This document shows, piece after piece, positions 11,929 to 25,300 of a stretch of DNA of 64,000 bases (position 1 is its first letter; each line of letters begins with the position of its first letter). The notes below the pieces were generated by a model that did no database searches, had not been told where the DNA came from, and saw nothing but the letters and a program-made list of their open reading frames with translations. Origin of the DNA: Haberlea rhodopensis. Taxonomy: Eukaryota > Streptophyta > Magnoliopsida > Lamiales > Gesneriaceae. A program made the translations under genes and the position numbers. The DNA is taken from positions 1,922,001 to 1,986,000 of the forward strand of contig CAJQUN010000001.1 of the NCBI GenBank assembly GCA_907163345.1, in the 5' to 3' direction.

Positions 11929-13376
11929 GACTCTTTTGTCAACCACAAGTGCACTTATGTTACTTTTATCGTGTCATGTTGGCACCATGACTTGTTTTGT
12001 GATCTGGTTGTATATGCCGCTTTGGCTACTCATTATTATTTGTGCATTATTATGTTTTTTAAAAAAAACCAATTATTACTAACATGCATATAAACATCGA
12101 ATGTTTTATGTTACTCCTAGTGCATCATTTATTAATCGGTAGTAGTCTAGATCAATGGTTTAATGTGCCCCACATCAAACCCACCTATAAACATAACCAA
12201 CAATCTGTAACTCCAAAAGTTTTCGTTCTCTCAAATTTTCCGAAAAACTAAAAAATATTCAATTAAAAGTAATTATATTTATTTTCTCTCGAATGGACTA
12301 TTATCGACCACCCATTCACCAGATAATTTATATTCCTAATTACATAATATATTGGATGATTTGCAATTTAATACTTGAAAGCATTATACATCCCGAGAAG
12401 TCTTTTATGGGCATATTACGAACATAGGATCAATGTATAGAAATCGTAGCACCAAAATATTGCCCAAACTTTCAACAGCTCTCGCATACCATCATTTCAC
12501 CTTTTTTATATATAAAAAAAAATATCAATATACATCAAAATTCAAGCGTGCCAAAGACTACTACGAACTGGGATTCCTAGTTTTCGATAGAATTACAAAG
12601 AAGAGATGTGGAGCCTCAGGAAGCGTGGAAAATCACCCTTGTTGCGGATATTGGCAGTCGACTTAAATTTAAAAGAATTCGACAGCCTTTGGCCACTACA
12701 TTGATAGCTACCCCAACAAAAAAACATAAAAATACATGCAATATTTGCAGGGCATATATACAAGGAAAATGACAAGGAGCCGAAAGAAAGGCAAAAAAGA
12801 GAGTTGAGAACCTGTGAACCTACCTATGTATAACTTTTCCGAAGATCTAGGGCTAATTCTCAATACATCAGAAAATATTGACCCTGCAAGTCTCTCTTCA
12901 TGGTTTATGGATAACTATTGTGCTCGGCAAGCATGACATCGGTCCATGTCCTGTATAACCATGGGATTCACTGAAGCAAATGTAATTTATAGTTAGCACT
13001 TTGATTGTTTAATTAATTTTAATAGTAATTCCTACTGATGGACAGCTAAAAAGATAGTAATTAGGATAAAAGTGAAAATTGTGCTATCAAATCAGGGAAT
13101 TCTTTCTTCTTTTTGCTGTTGATGGATAAGACTTTGAGTTTCAAAAAGTAATGGAAATGGATTTCATGAGTCAATAACTAAACAAGGATAACCTAGGCAG
13201 ATAAAAACTGGTACAGAATCTAACTAATGTTCCTTGATTAATCAAGATGACTGACCTGTACACTTCTGTCCCCAGAGTGTGTTGACCCAACATGGATAGG
13301 AACAATCAATGATGCACATCACTTGTCTTAGCTTCATTATATCCTGGTGTCACCGGGGCTACCATACAAATTGTTA
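11929..13376. other. Spacer and probable EAF1 3' UTR
   Basis: No conserved coding sequence. The part nearest 13376, downstream of the EAF1 stop on the minus strand, is probably its 3' UTR; its end cannot be fixed by eye. A minus frame at 12593-12775 is open but unrecognised. Confidence 0.4.
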
Positions 13377-16300
13377 TTAACTGTTTGAAGAAGCTGTGTC
13401 TGCTGTTGAGAATGTAGTGGCAGAAATGGTTGTTGTTGCTTGTGGTGGGGGCTGCTGCGTCTGGGCTATCGGTGGCTGATACTGCTGTACAGGTTTCTGC
13501 TGCCAATGTACACTAACATTATGCTTAATAGGGAGCAAGCTGGTTGATGGAATCTGGCCAAGCCCTTGGCTAGCATGAGGCACAGGTTCGCTCGAGTTTG
13601 TGATAACAGACACCAAGGAACTCAAATTTGTTTCTGAGTTTACAGCATTTGAATCGATTTTGGTCAGTCTATCCATTTCATAGGACCCACCTGTTTGGTG
13701 CTGACCAGTATCAAATTTTTTGGCTTGGGATTTAGCTAATGGCTCAGAATTGGTTGTGCGATTTGGTTGAGATACTCTCTGAAGAGCTGATTGAATTTGA
13801 TTCACCAACTTTCGGCGAGGCGGTGCCTGTTGGTGGTTTGGACCAGCCACAGCCAAAGACGTAACAGATAGCTGGACAGAAGACAAACAAGCAGGAACAA
13901 CTGCCGAAACATGACCTTGACTGTTAGTATCAGGATGATGTGGATGTTTTGGCGATGAGGAGGCTCTACCGGAATACACCTTTTGCTGAGGTAGGGATTG
14001 ATTAGATGATTGAGAAGATATGTATTGCCTAGGTGGTTGCACAGCATTCTGTGTAGGACAAGTATATAAACCCTGACTCTGAATTATAGGAGTGGCTGGC
14101 TCTCCTTTCTCCGAACACTCATTTCCCAGATTTGTTGAAAATCCATTCAGTTGTGCTTGTTCAATTGGGACAATCTGATGCATCATTGGGTTCCCTCTCC
14201 CAACCCCACTTAAACCCTTAGCTTGCTGTTGTTGTTGCTGTCGCTGCTGAGGATGCTGCCTGTTAGCTAGTGAAAGCTGCTGCTGCTGCTGCCTTTGTCG
14301 TTGCTTGCCCATTTGATTGGTCAATCCACTGCCACCTGTTTGTGCATTCCCTCCACCTCCCTGAGTATGTGTTTGGTGTTTTTGTTGCTGCTGCGGCATT
14401 GAATTCATTGAAGAAGTTGATGTCAAAGGAGAAAGAGATACTGGTGGAGAATTCGTTTCGGACTGAACTTGGGGACTAGTTTGCATAGGAGATGATATAG
14501 GAAATTGAGGGTTTGACTGTACGTGTGGGACCAAAGAATTAGATGCCACCAATTGTTGTTGCTGCTTCTGTAGAAACCGCTGTTGTGTCCTGCCTCTCCT
14601 TAGCCAAGCGAATTGCATAGGCTTGCTGTTCTGGATTGGGTCTGGTAGATGATTGAAAATGTGGGTGATGAGGACTAATAACTCGAGGCGGTTGTGAAGA
14701 TACTGGTTGAGACTGCTCATTGTAGAGGGGGTATGATGACAATTGTGGAGAAGTCTGGTTGGGAAAAGGGGAACTTAATTCGCCAAAGTGAGGCATTCCT
14801 TGGCTTCCTGGAGACAGTTGCATTTGAATGTCAGGCACCATCATTTGCCTCTGAGAACCTTGACTCATGCCAGGCTACAAAACCATGTAATTACATGTAA
14901 GTTTTTAGTACAAAGAGTCGAATCCAGTGGAATCTAGGACTGCATAAGAAGTCTAAATGGCACATAAGCAATGAAGTGAACTCCGCCATTTAGCAATGTA
15001 CGAGATGTAATCTGGAAATATCCATCAACTATTGCAAAAGTGTTGAATACGTAAAAAAATTATGAAATGCAAAACAAAGTATGATATTTCCTATACACAG
15101 AAGTTCAATCAAATCCATTAAAATTGGGACAGAACCAAACAAGTATCTGCCAGTTAATTCTTAGTTCTATGGTAAGTATCATGCTTGCCAATGTAATGAG
15201 ATGTGCAACAGTTTTTTTTTAAGGATGAACAATTTGATGGAAGGACTACCACATGACCATTGTGGGAACTCTTGATTTATGTTTACTGAAAAGAACAGAT
15301 AAGAATCATATATGGTGGATGGAATACTTGAACACCAATAGGAACTAGGATCGGTTGTACTGAGTTAGAATGATCTCAGTAACAACTTTATGCGATAATA
15401 TACACCTTTAAACTGGAATAAATAACGCTGCAAACCATTCGACTGAAGAATGAGACGATGCATTTCAGTTTATTAACTTTTTCTCTGAAGTAAACCCAGC
15501 TACTAAAAAGTTCTCGCCCTAAGAGTCACTGTACCAAATGTTTGCTTCATATAGCGTAACATGCTCAAGAATAAGAGCGTGCAAACGTAGAGGTGGGTAC
15601 TTGGTCACTTAATATTGATAATTACATCATCATTATTAATTATCAAAATGCCTAATAACAGATAAGAGGGTGCTTCCATGCTCATACCAATGAGTACACT
15701 AATTGACTTGGTGCGAAGATTTAGATAAAAGTGGAAGGTTCAGATAGAAGTAGAAAAGAGAGATTTGAATGTTTACATTCTTGCTTTGAAATAAGGGGCT
15801 AGAAGTTAGTAATGTGCTACTTCTTCTTAAAAATAAAAGGACAGTTTTCTGAAGAACTTTGCCATTTTAGATACAGGAAATTAAATGATAATTTTAATAA
15901 GAGAGAGAACAGGCAATATAAGGCTATAAGCTTTAGGTGAAGTTCATGACTCCATCCGATAAGATACTTTAAAGTTCATTGTATTAAGTGCCTTGTACAA
16001 AATGTTTAACTAATGTCAGGCTAGTATGAGCAAGAATTGGTATGAATGTCAAATGTTGCAGCAGGCACTTAAACACCATAAAATGAAAACCAAAATAAAT
16101 AAATATATTTTCTACTGATAAAAAAACTAACTGCAGATATAATGCCATTACTGAAATACTCAAGGATGCAATTGATGTGCAGGAGAAGAAAAGGGAAATA
16201 CATATCACTGGACAAACATCACCATTTTGTTCCACCAGGGCATTTTGTTTAGTGGCCGAGGATGATGTGATAAGTGGGTAGAAATCCACAACGTATCCAT

Positions 16301-19300
16301 CTATGCCAATCAGGGAGAGGTGATGCCATTTCAATTTCAACCAAATGTTGGCCGTCCCATTAGGGGGTGTCCAATGTTATGTTATTATCTAAAAAGTCCC
16401 ACACCAGCCAAGTGTTCAAAACTTCAGAAGCAAAGTCCAATTACCAGCAGAAACGATATTAAAAAGGAACAGTGGATTATGAAAGGCTTACCCGCATCAT
16501 GTGCAAGGCTTCACGAGGTCTCAGAAATGAGCTTCCTTGACCAGAACCTACTACAGAATGCATATTTGTCGATGCCATGACAGGGGAAAGCATACTCCCA
16601 GAGTTTAACATAGATGATGAAACAATTCCCTGGAATCCTGGCCTAGCCGTTGGCATGCTTTTATTAATGCCACTCACCACGCCCATCCCATTACCACCAG
16701 GGAGAACTCGAACATGATCAGTTACTGGAAGTGTTCCTTGAGCAAACATATTGTGTTGGGAGCTGTTTCTACCAGATATCATCTGACTATATTGTTGCAT
16801 CCTCTGCTGTTCATCAATTGATATTGATGCAGATTTAGAAACCGCGTATCTACCATCCCTGCTATAAAGTAATCAAAAAGTCATGTCTATTATATCAGAA
16901 AACAATAGAATCCAAATAGAACTTTGAGCCCTCAACAGCTAGTTACCTAACAGTGGAATTAAGAGAGCCAGGTGATGATCGGAGATTATTGCCAAGCATC
17001 ATAGTTGAGGATCCTTGGAAGGTAGAACTGGCACCAGATGCAGAAAGCATCGGGGCTGCAGTACCCTGATTTGGATTAGTCAATACACCAGAAAGTTGCC
17101 CTTGATTTCCAACAGCAAGACTATCTTGTCCAATTACGGTAGCATCATAGAAATCCAGAGGTCTTCAAAGTCGCAAGGGTAGTGGAGTTTAATAAAAGGA
17201 ACGAAAAAACAAGAGACAGTTCAATGAGCGTGATTAATCACAAACAATCCAACGTAAAAATGTAAAATATCAAGAACTATTTCCTCACGTTAAAACAGGC
17301 CCTCCACCCAGATTATTTGGAGAAACTTGGGAAAGAGAAATTGCATGAGAGCTGTGAGGTTGCTGAAGTTGTTTGGGATCCTGGTTACAACGCTTAAAAG
17401 AAATGATGTTATCAAAGAAAAATAATAATCAAGATGGCTAAAGTAATAGAACAAAACAAAGTATAACAATGTCGTCATGGTGTGATTATATTTCATTATT
17501 GTACAATTCATAATTTCTCCACTTCTGAAACTTATTCTGTCACGATCACCCAAGTGTTCACTAATAATATCCAAGGCACTGTTAGTCTGGGATCTCAAGA
17601 TGAGTTATGCATCTCAATATTCATTTTTAGATAAGAATATTTCATATTGTTAGATTCAAACTTTATTTACTGGTCACATCACAAACAAATATATATTATC
17701 CAATAACAGTTTTCTTCACTCAAATTTTTCCATAAATTATAATGTTTTCACATTTCTTGCTGACTTATGGAATACCTGTAACCCAACTAAAGTTGCTGTT
17801 TTTTCTTTGGAAGGCTGTTAGAGATCGCATACAACAAGGATCAACCTCAGCAAAAAGAATATCTCATTCGGATCAGGCCCGGACAATTGTTACCTTTGCC
17901 AGATGGACACAGAGACAACAGAACACCTATTATTGTTGTGTCCCAAATCTCATGCAGTATGGATGAGATGTTATGATTGGTTAGGAATAAAAACGGATTC
18001 TCACTACGATTCGGCAGCACAATTTCTACAACACAAGGGGTTGTCGTGGTCGAACAGGGGGAAAAAGGGTTGGATGACCATTTGGGGAGCAATCATCTGG
18101 ACAATATGGCTACATCGTAATAACCAAATCTTCGGAAACAAGGCAACGAAGAAGAGGAATTACTAGAATTAATCGTATTTAGAACTTGGTTTTGGATCAC
18201 TAATAGGGAGGGGAAGCAATAGATTCACTTACTCTTTCCTAGAATGGCGAAGGGAACTCGTCTGTTGCTTGTTAGCCCTTTAGCCGTGTCATTTTCATAA
18301 TATTTTTGTTAGGTGCTTTTATTTTTCTGTTTTGTAGACTCGAAAGTACCACTGATACTTCATTATATAATATAAAATACTATTTCTCCGATAAAAAAAA
18401 TGGTACCCCAACCACCATTTTCAAACTCAAACAATTTCATATTCTAAAAAATTCTACCCCAAAAATGTAAAGCCAACCAAATGCATTCTAAATTTCAGTT
18501 CAACTTCCACTCTTAGTAGAATTTATTTGTGTTAATAATACTTGTTTGTTATATTACAGATAATGCATAATGCCCCGATCCTTCCAAATTTGATTAATAA
18601 ATGCAATTTGTTGGATACAATATAAAATAATGTTGGAAATTTTTAAATTTCCACTTCACAATTGTTTATAAACATTAGTATAACAAGTTATGTATAACAA
18701 GTTATTCACTAAGCTTTTGTAATAATATGATTATTCAACTTCCTCCAAGCAACACAAGAGGTCTTCATAAGCTAGGACTCTTGAAAAGCCTAAAAGGTAG
18801 TTTCTCTCAAATTAATAACCCCGACAATTTCATTCTCACATTTCTTAACTACACACCAGGCGTGTAACAACGCAACATTCAGTTCAGTGAAGTGGTTGTG
18901 TAGAACTGTGATATGTTTCAATTACATATGTGTGATAATCATGTAGGTGTCTGTTAAGTTTGCCCTCTCCCACTATGTTTCACAAACGCCTGCAGCCCTG
19001 CCCAATCTTACACATTTTGCAAACTTCTTTATCATACTGCATTGACAAAAAATCACATTTCAATTTTACAACTTCTACAGGTTGGCTTGCCTACGTCATT
19101 GATAATTTTTTGAATACCAAATTATGCAAAAATACGAAATATCTAATTAAAGACATCTAGTAAATATTAAAAAATATCTAAAGTACAAACAAAAAAACAA
19201 TTAAATCGAATTATGAATATTGTAAATAATTAGTGGATCTAGATAATTAAAAATTTACATCTATTTATATAAAAAAATTATTTAAAGTACACAAAATAAT

Positions 19301-22300
19301 AATCAAACCGAGTAATGAATATTGTAAATAATTAGTGGATCTAGATATTTAAATATTTACATTGTTTAAGAACAAAATGAGAAATGTTGATCGAGTCTGA
19401 TAGAATAAAGAACATAGATTGAGAACGTAAACTGATAATTTTTTAAAAGAGAGGAAGGTAAGAACAGGCTATTAATAGGCTTAAAAAACATTATAATATC
19501 CATAAATAAATAATTCAAAGAAATCAGAAATCACAGCTGGAACAACAGAATTGCTGCAACTTCAGCAATAGGAGACAGTCGTCCCAACTGAAATCCTTCC
19601 ATCCTTTTTTTATAGATCTAACAGTCAAATAACCTTGAGAGTTACATTAAGTGCATAAATTTTGTAATTACAACAATCATGAACTCTTGGTCATTCAAAC
19701 TCGTGATATTTAATCTTTATTATTGTAATATAAATATAATTATAAAGCAAACAGGTTTTGGGGACCAAGCATACAGGATCTGGGATAGTCCCAGTCCTCA
19801 GAATCAACCACGGCCCAATCCAACATATTATTCTAGAAATCAATTATGCAAACACTACATTTACTAACACTCAGACTAAAATAACATAGATCAAGGTGTC
19901 CGTGTCCAGCACAAAAAAACGCAACATACTGAAGAGAAAAGACCTCCGAACACATAATATGTAAACAGACAATACCAACATTGATCAACTCATAGTTGGA
20001 CAGGACTGCTAGCTTGAGCATCTCATGAAGTCGATAAATCATACCTGAGTCTTACGATAATGCTGTTTCTGCCCAATTGTGATGATCTTATCAAAGTGAG
20101 AATTGAGGGTATCTTCTTCCATTGGCTCCTGCAAACGCTGAAACAATTGTCTGGCACTTCCCTATATTAAATGCAAAAGCAAAATATAAAAACGGCTATC
20201 AACTAGATGGTTTGCACTTAATAAATTATTTAAGATGAAATTACATACCAAAAAAATGAACATCAATTTTCATTTCTTCCAAAACAAAGGCAGTTTATGG
20301 CAGCAACAGCACTTAAAAATACAACATATGAGCTCTTGGTACATGAGGGATAACTCCACATACAATAATTCACTCCGTTCACTATAGCTCCGACCCGCTT
20401 TTCTTTTTTAAAACTTTTCATTACCTCTGGTACTCATTTTATAATATTTTATTATTTGCTCGATAAAAAAAAAAAAAGATAATTCCAACCAGCCGCCACT
20501 AACCTCCTAATTCCACCCCTACTAAAATTACTTAATAAGGGACCCCAAATTGTCACTCATTGTTCTATCAAATTTTTGGGGGATCTCCTCACGTGTGTAT
20601 ACGTGGCACGGGTGAGCATGGTTCAAGAAAAACTCATTTTTTGACCCCATATTGATCGATCATCTATTCAGGCATATAAATAATTGATATGGATATACAC
20701 CAGCCATCAAATGCACCAGCCATCAAATGCGGCTAAGTGTTTTATTTTTCCACAAGTGAACAAGAAATAAATAGAAAATTCACCGTTGGAATGCCAGGTA
20801 ATGTAGAACGATAGGGTTGTGACGATCCAGAGTCTTCAGCACTATCAGCCCCATCCCCAGCAGTCCCATCCATCAAAACGTGATGGCGCTCCTTGCATTC
20901 TTTAGGTTTACGGAATATGCACTGATGCAATGGAACAAATATGATTTACTGAGAAAATGAATTTATACTCCTTACAAGAAAGATTCACATCTAATTATAT
21001 TACCTTGAAATGCAAAGTACCATTAATAGCATCACTTATAAGCTCCCAGTTTGGGCCCAAATCATGTACCAGCACCACAAGTGCCTAGCAAAGGCAATGC
21101 AAACCATTCATACGATCACACCTCCAGAAGTATGAGAAAAACATCATACTTCATGTACAATAAGTACCAATTTGTATATAAATATAGCATAGAAACAAAA
21201 TATCGACCTGATCCTCAAAAAGTGACCACGGACTTCCTGAACCTGGTTGTCCAGCAGCCATCTGATGAAAATCAAACCACAAAGTATAAACAAGTGATTG
21301 ATAATAGGCAAAAGTAATAGCACTCTGTAAAATGTACCTTAACCGCTTTAGGTTTCTTCCCTCTATCAAGCGCACCAATCACTTTAACAATTTTATTTGA
21401 ATTGGGCATGTTGCTCATCTGAGAGGCTACTGGAGAAGTAACAGGCCCGCCGATTGGTAAGATATTATCAAAAGAGTTCTCATGTGGTTGCCGCATCTTC
21501 AGCTTCTTCATCATTGGTTGAACCAACGAGCCTTCAAAATAGAAATATAGTTACATCATATGCAACAAAGATTGCATGGTTGGTATCGAATACAGCAACT
21601 GGCTTGAAGGAGACAAAGTTTTACCTTCACTGCCATTAGATTCAAGTCGATAACTGTCTGATTCCTTTTTCCAATGAACCCTCTGAAGCTATAAAGAGAG
21701 AATTCAGTGTATATCTAAATCGGGAAACATTAAGTGCACAAAAATAATTTTCTGAAAAAAGTCCCTACAACCAAATCAGAACTCAAAAACGTGAATGCAC
21801 ATTTTCATTCTTTCCCAGAAATTTTAGTATGAGTACATGAATGGGCAATGAATTGTACTTAAGTCTACTAGATTTTCTCAGCCAGTAGAGTAGATAGTCC
21901 GTCCGCCAATCTATTTGCAATCTGATCAATCATATGTAAATTGTTTTAAGCACGTGAAAGAACATAGTGATTCTTCAGCAACTCTTTTAGGTATTCAGAC
22001 AGGAAGAGTTGCATCTCTGCCCAGCAACACAACATGAATGAAGATTTTAAGTGGTGAAATGCGTTCACCCTTGTGTTTTTGGTCCTAACAGCTATGTTCT
22101 TTCCAAAAGTATTGGACTTTATATTTTCTTCAATTCAAGATTATTTCAGTAAATATTTAGCGGAATAATAAAACAAAGTACATAGATTCTGTCATGGCAA
22201 ACCAAATTTATCCATAGTGTTATTAAGTCTTCTTCAGTTTAGTGATAAAAAATGGTTCGCCTGCTCATTTTTGAAAACTAGAATCAACCTGCCGTCTCTG

Positions 22301-25300
22301 TTTGCTTCCGGCATTGAAGTCGATAATATGACAAGCATAGAACCACATTTTTTGAAAGTAAATCCAATAGCCTACCGGATGCTTTGGTCTCTTCTTTAAT
22401 TTTGTTGATACTTCAGCAGGGTCAAATGGTAACTCCCCACACAACTCAGATTCCAAACAATTTGGAACAATCGATCCACCATGCAGAGTACTCTGATCAT
22501 CCTGAAATGAGCTGGTATCACCACTTGAAGCATCTGTTTTATTCTGTCCCCGCATGCATCCAGATGTTCCTGCACTAAAAGGGCTCATAACTCTCCTGGA
22601 AGCAGTTCGCACACGTTTTGTAGGTACTGAAACGTTGAGACTGCTGCATGGCCTTTTCACCATTAAAGCAGATGGCTGCCGCACGACTTTATTATCAGCA
22701 TACTGCAACACCAATAAACTGGAGTCTACATCAAAAGACCGAGCACCATAAGCATGTGTCAATTGTTTCCGCTTATTTTGGCCAAATCTTGAAGACTTAT
22801 TACTATCATAGGCCACTGGCATGTCATATGCACTCATTTCCTCCTCGTCATCATTGTACACATTTTCTTGAAAATCAAAGTCTACAGAAAAAGCAATCTT
22901 GTCAAAAGAAGTAAATATATAAAACCTAAAACTAAAAATAAGCAGTCATTATAATATTTACCCGCGGCAGCATCACATGAAGATGTCTCCACTTCTTCTG
23001 GTGTGGTGGTTCCAATTCTCTAAGAAAGGGATATGAATAACTTGATCCGATCAGAGATAAGTAAACAAGGTCCGACACCAAAAGAATACCAAAATAAAAT
23101 TCAACATTATCAACCCATTACATTCATGTCTCATTACTATGTCACAAAGGTTAGCTTTGTTAGCAAGGGATAAAGACATTCTCATAGCTAATATGGGGGT
23201 TTGGGTGGACGGGACGTGGGAGTGGCGTTGGGATTGGAGAAGGGAGTTATTGGATAGGGAAAATGTTTTTACTTCATGATCTAGTTTCGTCGTTGACAGG
23301 TTTCTTTTGACACAGGAGCAGGAGGACTTGTGGGTTTGGAATTTGGACTCATCCAATCGACATTCCGTTCCATCAGCGTATGCTACGATTTTGGAGGATA
23401 CAACAATTGATGCAAACTTGTCAGAGACCTATGTCTCGATTTGGAATTCTTTGGCACCCCTCAAAAATTGATGCTTTTATATAGAAGGTGATTCGAGACC
23501 ACATATCAACAAGATCAAATCTACGTAAGAGAAACATTTTTCAAGGAGCTGAATCTGCGTGCTGCGCGATTTTTGTCACTTAACAGAGGAAACAACTCAA
23601 CACTTGGTTTTCTGTTGTACAGACTCTTATGACTTATGGATGAGATGTTATCGTTGGCTACGATTCTCTACAGTTTTGTCTTCAGAGTCAGTGTCACACC
23701 ACTTACACCACAAAGGGTTATGTGGCCCAAACAAGGGCATGAGGGCTTGGATGACAGTATGGAGCAAAGTGGTTTGGACAATATATGGCTTCATCAAAAC
23801 CATTTGATTTTCCAAGGAAGAGAAAACAAGGAGGAAGATTTACTGGAATTAATCATTTACAGATCCTGGTTCGGGATTAGCAATAGAGGAAATAAAATTT
23901 TGTACTCTTTTCTCGCTGGAGAAAGGAACCGCTATTTTTTTTTTGTCAGAAAAATAGACAATATATATAAGAGTACTAGCGGTGCTACCAAAGTTTACAA
24001 TAAGTGTAAAACCCCAAAAATCTCAATTACAAAATTAGACAAAATAAGTTGAAGCTATCTTAAATACTACTAAAATAATCTCCTTAAAATATGCTTAATA
24101 TTAAAATAATAATAATAATAAATCCATAATAATGGTAAAATATTGAAACAAAATTCATTAGGCATCAAAATACCATTTATCACACTAAATTCAAATATAT
24201 ATATAAATCATAGAAATAATAATAATAATAATTCTAAAAATATATATATCATTTTGAATTAAATTTAAGACTTAATATTTGGCAAAAAACTTACCAACAC
24301 TAGTCCACACTTCAACACCCTAACACATGCACACAACCCCTATAAATACCCCCCCCATTTCATCAGATTTAACTCACAAATTCAAGAGCAAGTAAGAGAG
24401 AGAGAGAGTGTAGGAAATATGTAGAAAATAGGGATATAAATGAGAAAATAATGAGGAAAATACCAAATCTCCTCCAAAAAATACGAAAATTTCACAAAAC
24501 CCTCCTTACAAACCCAGAAAACATTTATTGTGGGAGGTGTAGTAAAATCAGTATCCAAATTCGTCCAAAAAATCAAAATCCCGAAGAACTGAGAGTGTTC
24601 AAAGCCCAGAAAACCCATTTCAAGGTATCGGTTTCAAGCTGCGATTTCATGCCTTTATCAAACGATTTTAAACTTGGAATCTAAATGAAAGTTGTTCAAA
24701 ATGTGTTAAGCTTATGGGTATGTCGGCCGATCGCCCAAACGTCCGTCGTACGTACGAATTTTCGGCGATCAAAACACCCGGTTAATCATTTCGAAAACTC
24801 CAATTCTGGGCAAATTCGGTTTGGAATTTCAAATGATTTCTAAAAAATGGTAGATCTCGACGCGGCGAACACGACTGTAAATTTTCAGCCGCGCGTGGCG
24901 GCAGGAGCTTGTCCACGCGCCGGCACGGCGGCGTGTGAGCTACACGCGCCTCCCCGATATTGCGTTTTCCGGTGGCCGAACATTTATGGACTGATTTTAG
25001 GCATTTCTGGAAAGTTTCGTGATTTTTCGACTTATTGTTGAAATATCATGAATTTTTAAAGTCTTATTCAAAATTATCCGGACAAGTTTTGTACAAAAAA
25101 TAATTTTAGAAAGATTCAACCACTTAACTGGGTTACTAATCACCATAAATTACTTATATTATGTTGATAGGGATTTAATTAGCAACTGGGTTCAAAATCA
25201 AGTCAATCCAGTAATATATCAAGTAGTAAGGTGAGGCGTACTACCGAATTCTTTCAAAATAGCCATTTTGGCATTTGGCCTGGAACTTACATCATATGTT

